Shown piece by piece: positions 1 to 6,740 of a DNA stretch of 19,447 nt. Under the pieces are notes generated by a model. That model was not told the DNA's origin and did no database searches. It saw only the letters and a program-made list of their open reading frames with translations. The position numbers and the translations under genes are program-made. This DNA comes from CAYRIF01 sp964424205 (GTDB lineage: Bacteria > Bacteroidota > Bacteroidia > Cytophagales > Cyclobacteriaceae), in contig CAYRIF010000032.1 of assembly GCA_964424205.1 (NCBI GenBank), positions 1 through 19,447 on the forward strand. Direction: 5' to 3'. Every line of letters starts with the position of its first letter. The first letter of the stretch is position 1.

Positions 1-129
1 CTACGTTGCAAAACCTTTGAAATAGCACACTATGTCTGCAGGTTTCGACGCCTTGCGGCTACACGAAGCTAATCGCATGAATAATGCGGGTTAAGTGTTA
101 GATTGTCGCAACTAAGCATCGCCAAACCA
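1..129. other. Structured intergenic segment at window edge
   Basis: No gene is seen here. The segment looks richer in GC than the flanking gene and is dense in inverted repeats. GTTGC at 5-9 can pair with GCAAC at 108-112. AAACCT at 11-16 pairs with AGGTTT at 40-45 and encloses a small ATAG-CACA-CTAT hairpin at 22-33. CGCAT at 74-78 pairs with ATGCG at 84-88 around a 5-base loop. Together these would fold as a closed multibranch structure. It lies directly after the stop of the minus-strand regulator but has no T-run, so it is not a classical terminator. It could be an interspersed palindromic repeat, an attC-like site, or a 3' UTR structure. The identity is unknown. Confidence 0.4.
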
Positions 130-3066
130 TTATATCTTCAAGACAAAATCAATCAAATCAATTTTATTGTTGTCAATTTCCAGCTTCTTGCGAAGTCGAT
201 AACGAGCGATTTCCACTCCTCTCACCGAAATATTCATGAGGGGTGCAATCTCCTTTGTTGTCAGGTTCATTCTGAGGTAAGAGCAAAGTTTTAAGTCTTT
301 CGGAGATAATTTAGGATACTTCTCACGTATTTTTCCTAGAAATCCTTCATGTGTTTCATCAAAATGCACTTCAAATTTTTTCCAATTAACATCATGAACG
401 ATGTCATTATCAATAGATTTGATTAACGTTGATAATTCTTTATATGGGTTTTTGGTTTTGACATTATTTTTAAGTTCTTGTAGTTTATCTTTTAGCTGAA
501 TCAAAAATTCATTTTTATGAATGACTTGCATGGTTGTGCTTGCCAGCTCCTTATTTTTGTGAATAATATCCGCCGCTAATTTTTCGTTCGTTAGTTTGAT
601 GATTTCACGCTCTTTCTTTTTTCTTATTTTGTCGAATTCTTTTTCTTTCTTTTTTAATGCTTTTCTTTGATTTTGTTTGAGTATTTCCTTCTCTTTGGCA
701 TGCGTTTTTTTACTGATGGTATTGATGCTTACTAGCAATGTAATGCCTAAAATAGTATAGGCTATATAGGCATAATTGCTTAGATACCATGGCGGTAAAA
801 TTTGGAATGCATAGCTGGTTTCCCTACCCGCTACACCGTAAATATTTTTTGATTTAACATGAAAAATGTATTTTCCATGAGATAGATTGGTGTATTCTTT
901 CTGTCTGTTCAGTGACCACTTAGACCAGGTGTTTTCAAATCCTTCTAAATAGTATTTATATTGTGTTTTTTCGGGGCTTCCGTAAAAAATTGCCGCATAA
1001 TTAAATTTCAGATTACTCATCTGGGCAGGAAGATTGACGGGGTCGCTGTTTGTGAGATAGCCATTAAAAATAACGGAGTCTATCTGGTCCGTAAGAGTTA
1101 CTTTCCTAAGTAGTGTATGGAATGTTTTTTTGGGAACATTTTCTTTACTTTTAGTATAATATATAAAACCTTCATCACTTCCGAAAATAACATCACCGTT
1201 TTGCCTAGGATAGATGTATTCAAATCCAGGCATTAGTTTTCCGTGAAGTTTTTCTAACATTATTTTTTTTTCAAGTTTATTTCTGGTTTTAGAAAATTTG
1301 AGTTGCCCGACTTCTTGATTGACCACAAACCACACATTGCCTACTCGGTCCTCGACAAGTTTATTGGTGGTACTATTCATGCCAAATATAGCATTCCAAT
1401 AACCATCGGAAAGGAAGGTGTCTTTTTGATGGTCATATTGAAAAATGCCCTTTTCTCCTGAAAAAACAAGTTTTCCTTTTATTTTAAATACATTGTTAGA
1501 AATATTGGAAGGCAATCCATTGTCTGCGTTGTATAGCTTTACATGAACCGCCTGGTTTAAGCGATCGTTGAGCGTAACTCTATACAAACCTTTGTAGGCG
1601 TGTGCTATCCAAAACGTATTTTTTGTTCCTTCTTCTTGTACAATTACTCGAGCGGATTCACTAAACCCTTTGATGTGATGTTGAAATTTCCAATGTGGAG
1701 ATGTATTGCTGCCTGTATTTTTATACAGGTTAAGCCCTTTATAATGTCCGCCGAGCATATACTTTGTGTTGTTGAGTTTAACAAATAGCCAAGCCCCTTG
1801 CGTGTCAGAGATGCGTTGTATGGAATCATTGACTAGTACCGACGCACCGTCATGCTGCCCAATGAGTAGTTGATGCGCTATGATGGAAGTATTCCACGTC
1901 TGTCCTTCTGACCCTTTAAGACGCCTAAATTCTTGATCTTTTATGGAGGTTTTAGAACGTTGGATATTTGCTTTAAACACAGCTTGATTGGTGCCTACGT
2001 ATAATATACTATCTTTTATCACCGCACTATACCCTGTGCCCAACACTCCTAATTTTTCATCGATAAGGGTAAGGGGAGAATTGGTTTCAATGTAGGCGAT
2101 ACCATTTCCAAGACCGGCCCATAGGTTTTGAGATTGGTCTTCGAAAAGGGATAGAACCGTTCGATCATTGAATCCTCTTCCCTTTGATAAATGCAATACA
2201 AGCGCCCCTTTTTTATCAATAATAATAAGGCCATCGGTAGAGGTGCCAATGGCATAATTTCCATTTTTTAGTTTGATAGCGCTATACGCACCACTGTTTT
2301 TAAAGGTGTCATTAATTTTTGTATCCCATGGGGCTAATAATCCGTTGTATTTGAATAACCCGCTGTTTCTAGTAATAATCAGTATTTCTTCGTCATCTCC
2401 TTCTAAAACGGAGATAATTTCGGCAGCTTTCAGTATGGGAGTCTTAGCGATTGGTTTAAATCCAATGCCGTCAAATTTTAGCAACCCATGTGTCAAATCA
2501 CTCGCAAATATTTCCCCGTGTGCTTTGAAAATATAGTCGAATTTCTTTTGAGGTTCAAATACGGTAATTGTATCATTTTTGTATTGAAAAATAGCTTTAA
2601 AAGTGTTGAAAAATATACCTTCAGGAGTTGCTATAATTCGCCAGACATCTTCAAAATTCCTATCAGATTTAGGTATTTTGTCAAGAAGCGAATGGTAGGT
2701 AAGTTGCCCTTTGCGGTCTGGACAAAAAAATCCGAATTCTCCTTGTCCACCAGCATATATGCGGTCATTATTACTGATGGTGAGTGCACGCACCACAGTT
2801 TTATTGGGAAGTTGATATTTGCGCCATATAGCGCCATCAAATGCTAACATTCCTTCGTTATTACCGAAGTACATGATGCCTTGTTTGTCCTGTGTGATAC
2901 TCCAGTTTTGCGTGCCAGCAGCATAGTCAGATTTTTGATAGTTTTTTACAAAGGGCAGCCCCACCGAGATATTTTGAGCAAGGGAGATAAAGGAAAGGAA
3001 GAGTAGCAGAAATACTAATACAAGCTCTGTATAGCCATTTTTACCCTTTTTAATATATTTTTTCAT
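130..3066 (-). CDS. Membrane-anchored propeller/Y_Y_Y sensor with LuxR-type HTH
   Basis: A 978-residue one-component sensor-regulator. Residues 1-31 form a signal peptide or N-terminal anchor ending SLAQ. Residues about 35-680 contain repeated beta-propeller blades (for example GNNEGMLAFDG, GLGNGIAYI), followed by a Y_Y_Y (triple tyrosine) domain at about 683-752. A single membrane segment spans about 760-783. A charged, lysine-rich coiled coil covers about 785-880. A LuxR-type helix-turn-helix occupies about 915-978 (TKEIAPLMNISVRGVEIARYRLRKKL is split over its recognition helices). The expected topology is a periplasmic ligand-binding part and a cytoplasmic DNA-binding part. Unlike hybrid two-component systems, no histidine kinase or receiver domain is present. 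It is divergent from the glucanase operon, so the inferred role is sugar-responsive control of that operon. The ATG at 3066 is followed by a typical export signal, which supports this start. Confidence 0.88.
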   Translation of the reverse strand: MKKYIKKGKNGYTELVLVFLLLFLSFISLAQNISVGLPFVKNYQKSDYAAGTQNWSITQDKQGIMYFGNNEGMLAFDGAIWRKYQLPNKTVVRALTISNNDRIYAGGQGEFGFFCPDRKGQLTYHSLLDKIPKSDRNFEDVWRIIATPEGIFFNTFKAIFQYKNDTITVFEPQKKFDYIFKAHGEIFASDLTHGLLKFDGIGFKPIAKTPILKAAEIISVLEGDDEEILIITRNSGLFKYNGLLAPWDTKINDTFKNSGAYSAIKLKNGNYAIGTSTDGLIIIDKKGALVLHLSKGRGFNDRTVLSLFEDQSQNLWAGLGNGIAYIETNSPLTLIDEKLGVLGTGYSAVIKDSILYVGTNQAVFKANIQRSKTSIKDQEFRRLKGSEGQTWNTSIIAHQLLIGQHDGASVLVNDSIQRISDTQGAWLFVKLNNTKYMLGGHYKGLNLYKNTGSNTSPHWKFQHHIKGFSESARVIVQEEGTKNTFWIAHAYKGLYRVTLNDRLNQAVHVKLYNADNGLPSNISNNVFKIKGKLVFSGEKGIFQYDHQKDTFLSDGYWNAIFGMNSTTNKLVEDRVGNVWFVVNQEVGQLKFSKTRNKLEKKIMLEKLHGKLMPGFEYIYPRQNGDVIFGSDEGFIYYTKSKENVPKKTFHTLLRKVTLTDQIDSVIFNGYLTNSDPVNLPAQMSNLKFNYAAIFYGSPEKTQYKYYLEGFENTWSKWSLNRQKEYTNLSHGKYIFHVKSKNIYGVAGRETSYAFQILPPWYLSNYAYIAYTILGITLLVSINTISKKTHAKEKEILKQNQRKALKKKEKEFDKIRKKKEREIIKLTNEKLAADIIHKNKELASTTMQVIHKNEFLIQLKDKLQELKNNVKTKNPYKELSTLIKSIDNDIVHDVNWKKFEVHFDETHEGFLGKIREKYPKLSPKDLKLCSYLRMNLTTKEIAPLMNISVRGVEIARYRLRKKLEIDNNKIDLIDFVLKI

Positions 3067-3077
3067 AGGAGATTATT

Positions 3078-3085
3078 CAAATATA
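3078..3085 (-). promoter_or_regulatory. Putative -7 element of the regulator gene
   Basis: On the minus strand this reads TATATTTG, an exact match to the Bacteroidota TAnnTTTG element, 11 bases before the ATG at 3066. No good TTG element was found 17-23 bases upstream, so it rests on one half of the consensus. If used, the transcript leader would be only a few bases. Confidence 0.35.
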
Positions 3086-3127
3086 CAAAATATATTGGCG
3101 TATAGAAATGGAAGTGTATTTATGAGG

Positions 3128-3147
3128 TGATGTAGTCATGATGTAGT
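3128..3147 (+). promoter_or_regulatory. Tandem 9-bp direct repeat, candidate activator site
   Basis: TGATGTAGT occurs at 3128-3136 and again at 3139-3147. The period is 11 bp, about one helical turn. A third partial copy, TGATGTA, lies at 3174-3180 and overlaps the -7 element of the operon promoter. The repeat ends 8 bp before the -33 TTG at 3156. It lies between the divergent regulator and lipoprotein genes. Binding by the LuxR-type regulator is inferred from position and repeat geometry only. Confidence 0.45.
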
Positions 3148-3155
3148 AGTTTCTA

Positions 3156-3186
3156 TTGGAAACATGAAGTATATGATGTACCTTTA
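3156..3186 (+). promoter_or_regulatory. Putative promoter of the glucanase operon
   Basis: TTG at 3156-3158, a 20-base spacer, then TACCTTTA at 3179-3186. This fits the Bacteroidota TTG/TAnnTTTG pattern with one mismatch in the last base. Transcription would start near 3192 and give an AT-rich leader of about 55 bases before the ATG at 3247. Confidence 0.5.
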
Positions 3187-3246
3187 GGATTCTAAAGTAA
3201 ATTAAAACTCAAATTATAACAAGAATTCTAATTAAAATTAATCATT

Positions 3247-4854
3247 ATGAAAAAAATTATTAAGTACTTTTTTACGGTGGCTGTGTTAGGGTCAATGGTC
3301 GTATTTCAATCTTGTAAAAAAGACAAGGCAGAAGCACCAAAACCTAACGCCAGATTTGACTTCAAGGTAGATGCGGATAATAATTTGAAAGTTGCATTTT
3401 CAAACCTTTCGTTGAATGCAACTTCATATGCTTGGGATTTTGGTGATGGAGAGACATCAACAGAAGAGAACCCTACGCACACCTATACTGCTGCAAAAGT
3501 GTATACGGTCAGGTTAACTGCATCAGGTGACGGAGGATCGCATCAAAGAGATCAAGAGGTGGATACAAGAACCCCACTAAATAAGCTGGCTGGTGACGGT
3601 ACTGCACCTAAAGTTTGGAAGATGGTGAGAGAGGGAGTGGCTATTAACCAAGAGTGGTTAGCTGAGGGAGAAACGGAATGGAAATTTCAATGGAATTTTG
3701 GTGATGGTGGCGTAGCACGATTTGACCAAAGAACATGTTTATTGGTAGATGAATTTCTTTTCAGTGCGGATGGAACTTTTGAGTATAAGACTGGAGGAAG
3801 TTATTGGTCAAATCCTGTTTTAAAGACTAGTTGGGGTTGTCAGGATGACGCTACTCCTATTGAGGGACCTGACGGGCAGGATTATAGCGCATGGGGTTCT
3901 GGTACGCATAAGTTTGATTACAATTTCGATGAGGATAAACTGACATTAACTGGAATGGGTGCACACTTAGGCTTTTTCAGTATTGGAACAGATGGTAAGG
4001 TTACAGAGCCTCAACCAGGAGTAGTATATGCTGTGGATCAACTAGATGATATTGAAGGTGGTGTTGATACGCTTAAAATTAATTCAACCTATACAAAGGA
4101 TGATGGTTCTAAACAAAGATTTTCCTATGTATTTGTGAGTTATGATAATCCGAATGACGAACCATCAATACCAGGACCACCGCCAACTACTGATTTTGAA
4201 TTCGCGGTCAATGGTTTGGAGGTAACATTCACCAATAAATCAGAACTTGCAGATAGTTATTTATGGGATTTTGGTGACGGTGAAACTTCAACAGAGGAAA
4301 ATCCAGTACATACGTATGCTGGTGACGGTGCCTACAGTGTTGTTTTAACTGCCACCAACGTTGATGGAAGTACAGATAAAAGTACAAACATACTTTTCGG
4401 ACCACTAAACCTTGATTTTGAGGGTACGCCATTGTCCTGGTTTGCATTTGGAGGTGCTTCGGTGGTGGTAGTTCCTAATCCTGCTTCAGGAAGCATTAAT
4501 ACGAGCGCAAATGTTAGGAGGGTAGATCAACCTAAGGGTGTTAAAACGTGGGCAGGAATTGGATTTAAGTCTAGTGGAACATTTGATTTTTCAGCAAAAA
4601 GTACAATTAAAGTCAAGGTTTATACTGAGGAACCAGTCGGAAAAATAGTCAGAATTAGACTTGAAGGACCAGATGTCCCTAAAAAGGATTTAGATTTACC
4701 TACAACGAAATCAGGTCAATGGGAGCAGATGTCCTTTACCTACGATGCAAACGAAGATAGCAACAAGTATGATAAGTTTGTCTTATACTTTGATAAGGAA
4801 GGTGACAAGTCAGCTAAAACCGTATTTTTCTTTGATGACCTTGTTCAGGAATAG
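3247..4854 (+). CDS. PKD-domain surface lipoprotein, putative glucan-binding
   Basis: A 535-residue lipoprotein. The signal peptide ends in a lipobox (VFQSC) with the acylated Cys at 23, followed by KKDKAE, a charged stretch compatible with surface export. PKD domain 1 spans about 33-106 and PKD domain 2 about 314-384. Both contain the identical string WDFGDGETSTEENP. Between them, about 112-302 is an all-beta region rich in Trp and Tyr that resembles lipocalin-like or glycan-binding modules. Residues about 386-535 look like a jelly-roll carbohydrate-binding module that ends FFFDDL. No catalytic signature is seen. It is the first gene of the operon with GH16 and GH3. PKD lipoproteins are frequent in Bacteroidota laminarin loci, so the inferred role is surface capture of beta-glucan. 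The exact ligand is not proven. Confidence 0.85.
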   Translation: MKKIIKYFFTVAVLGSMVVFQSCKKDKAEAPKPNARFDFKVDADNNLKVAFSNLSLNATSYAWDFGDGETSTEENPTHTYTAAKVYTVRLTASGDGGSHQRDQEVDTRTPLNKLAGDGTAPKVWKMVREGVAINQEWLAEGETEWKFQWNFGDGGVARFDQRTCLLVDEFLFSADGTFEYKTGGSYWSNPVLKTSWGCQDDATPIEGPDGQDYSAWGSGTHKFDYNFDEDKLTLTGMGAHLGFFSIGTDGKVTEPQPGVVYAVDQLDDIEGGVDTLKINSTYTKDDGSKQRFSYVFVSYDNPNDEPSIPGPPPTTDFEFAVNGLEVTFTNKSELADSYLWDFGDGETSTEENPVHTYAGDGAYSVVLTATNVDGSTDKSTNILFGPLNLDFEGTPLSWFAFGGASVVVVPNPASGSINTSANVRRVDQPKGVKTWAGIGFKSSGTFDFSAKSTIKVKVYTEEPVGKIVRIRLEGPDVPKKDLDLPTTKSGQWEQMSFTYDANEDSNKYDKFVLYFDKEGDKSAKTVFFFDDLVQE

Positions 4855-4884
4855 CAGTTTGACTGTTTAGATAAAATACTTACT

Positions 4885-4918
4885 AAAAGGGAGGGGAAAT
4901 ATATCTCCTCCTTTTTTT
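4885..4918 (+). terminator. Intercistronic hairpin with T-run (terminator or attenuator)
   Basis: AAAAGG at 4885-4890 and the following AGG pair, with bulged G residues, against CTCCTCC and the T-run at 4905-4918. Seven Ts follow the stem. It lies between the lipoprotein stop (4854) and the GH16 start (4937). As no clear promoter precedes GH16, it probably terminates only a fraction of transcripts and so makes lipoprotein mRNA more abundant than glycosidase mRNA. That effect is inferred. Confidence 0.6.
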
Positions 4919-4936
4919 ATATTTTCCTTTCAAAAA

Positions 4937-6724
4937 ATGACAAAACATTTATTTTTTCTACTATTGCTTGCTATGATGGGCAGTGCTGCCGCATTGGCAC
5001 AGGGTCGCTGTGTAAAAGAATTAGTCTGGGCAGATGAATTTGAGGTGGATGGTAAACTGAATGGAGAATATTGGACGTATGAAGTAGGACCGGCTTGCTG
5101 TAATAACGAAAAACAGTACCATACAGATAGATTGACTAATGCTAGAGTAGAAAACGGAAAGTTTATTATTGAAGCGCATAAAGAAAGCTTTGGAGGAAAG
5201 TCATACACATCAGCTAGGGTAAAAACAAAATATAAGGTAGATTGGAAATACGGCAGGGTAGAGGCTAGGTTAAAGATGCCTTCCGGAAAAGGTGTTTGGC
5301 CAGCATTTTGGATGTTGCCTGTGAATAATGATTATGGTGGTTGGCCAAAAAGTGGAGAGATAGACATCATGGAATATGTGGGGTATGACCCAACAAAGAT
5401 TCATGCGACGGTGCATACAGAAGCTTATAATCACACTACAAATACACAAAAGGGGAAAGCAATCACTATTCCAGATGCGGAAACGGCATTTCATGTATAT
5501 GCCATGGAGTGGTTTGAAAATAAGATAGATTTTTTTGTAGATGATAACTTATATTTTACTTTTAAAAATGAGAACAGGACTACAAAAGAATGGCCATTTG
5601 ATCAGCCATTCTATATTATTTTGAACCAGGCGATTGGTGGAGATTGGGGTGGAAAACAGGGAATAGATGATTCGATTTTTCCACAAAAATATGAAATAGA
5701 TTATGTACGAGTATATTCACTAATAACACCCAAAATCACAGGTGAAAAATATCCTGATCAATTTCAAAAAGGTGTGAAATACAAGGTCTCGACTATTCCA
5801 AATACTACCTATACTTGGGATATTGGTGAGGACTCTAATATAACAGCAGGTCAAGGGACAGATGAAATAACCATCGACTGGAAGGAGAAACCAGCGGAAG
5901 TAAAAGTAAAATTCATAACAGATTTGGCGTGTACTACTGACAGTGCAGTTTTTAGTGTAAAGCCCGTTCACATACCGGATGCTTCTGGGTATTTAATAGA
6001 TGATTTTGAAAGGGATAATATTGATATTTGGACAGCTGTTCCCGGCACTAATAATGATATCACTTTAATACATGAAAATGGTAGTCTGAGAGTAGATTAT
6101 GATGTAAATCGTATATATGCGGTGCCTTATGTGCTTGCTACTTTTAGCAATCCTGTTCATGTTGGCCCACATACTAAACTAACATTATCGGTAAAAACTG
6201 ATGGTACAGATACTGGAATTGGTCTAACTGCTTATTTGGTAGATGCAGAAGGAAAGCAGACCAATAAAAATTACCTATACTTGAAAAACCAACTGGAAAA
6301 AGATAACGAGTTTCACACCTATCAATATGACTTTTCGAACCATTGGCAGACGGATGGAGGAATGGTGGATTCGACCATTGTAGAGCAGGTCAAGATTTTT
6401 TTGAACAAAGGAAAAGGAACATTTTTTATAGATGATGTGAAGTTGCAAAGTACGATCACGGGGTCAGCTGATGAGAAAATAAAAAGTGACTACCAGGTTT
6501 ATCCAATTCCTGCAGAAGGTAGCTTCTGGTTGGTGTTCAATAATAACGAAGAATCAAAGGTACATGGAATTAGGGTTTTTGATTTATTGGGAAAAGAAGT
6601 CTCATTTGTCCTGAAGAAAACCACAAAGAATCGCTATAAAATAACAGTCAGAAATCCTGGTATTTATATTTTGAAAACTAGCATTAATCAAAGAATATTA
6701 TCAAACAAAATAATTATCAAATAA
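4937..6724 (+). CDS. Secreted GH16 endo-beta-glucanase (laminarinase-like) with T9SS sorting domain
   Basis: A 595-residue multidomain enzyme. The signal peptide is about 1-22 (cleavage near ALAQ). The GH16 catalytic domain spans about 28-261 and carries the beta-bulge signature GEIDIMEYVG, with nucleophile E141, D143 and acid/base E146. Nearby are DYGGWP before and HATVHTEAYNH after, as in bacterial beta-1,3-glucanases. An Ig/PKD-like linker covers about 265-345. A jelly-roll carbohydrate-binding-like module covers about 353-505 (LIDDFERD to FFIDDVKL). Residues about 515-595 form a type IX secretion sorting domain (VYPIPAEG, then VFDLLGKEV, then GIYILKT). The protein should therefore be released or attached outside the cell, where it cuts internal glucan bonds. 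A vicinal pair, C54-C55, stands where laminarinases usually carry a GWG-like motif. GH3 follows after 16 bases. Laminarin is the likeliest substrate, but mixed-linkage glucan is possible. Confidence 0.92.
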   Translation: MTKHLFFLLLLAMMGSAAALAQGRCVKELVWADEFEVDGKLNGEYWTYEVGPACCNNEKQYHTDRLTNARVENGKFIIEAHKESFGGKSYTSARVKTKYKVDWKYGRVEARLKMPSGKGVWPAFWMLPVNNDYGGWPKSGEIDIMEYVGYDPTKIHATVHTEAYNHTTNTQKGKAITIPDAETAFHVYAMEWFENKIDFFVDDNLYFTFKNENRTTKEWPFDQPFYIILNQAIGGDWGGKQGIDDSIFPQKYEIDYVRVYSLITPKITGEKYPDQFQKGVKYKVSTIPNTTYTWDIGEDSNITAGQGTDEITIDWKEKPAEVKVKFITDLACTTDSAVFSVKPVHIPDASGYLIDDFERDNIDIWTAVPGTNNDITLIHENGSLRVDYDVNRIYAVPYVLATFSNPVHVGPHTKLTLSVKTDGTDTGIGLTAYLVDAEGKQTNKNYLYLKNQLEKDNEFHTYQYDFSNHWQTDGGMVDSTIVEQVKIFLNKGKGTFFIDDVKLQSTITGSADEKIKSDYQVYPIPAEGSFWLVFNNNEESKVHGIRVFDLLGKEVSFVLKKTTKNRYKITVRNPGIYILKTSINQRILSNKIIIK

Positions 6725-6740
6725 AATCACTTACCTAAAC

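Noticed and set aside
90..104. Integron attC site
   Set aside because: GTTRRRY-like bases are present, but no inverse core (RYYYAAC) at suitable spacing is visible, nor any integrase or cassette structure. It is kept only as a possibility in the findings.
2488..2847. 119-codon plus-strand open frame
   Set aside because: It is antisense to the propeller region of the regulator and has no signal, motif or promoter.
3688..3717. WNFGDGG string in the lipoprotein as a third PKD domain
   Set aside because: It resembles the PKD WDFGDG motif only in one short stretch. The surrounding residues (112-302) do not follow the PKD pattern, so it is treated as chance or relic.
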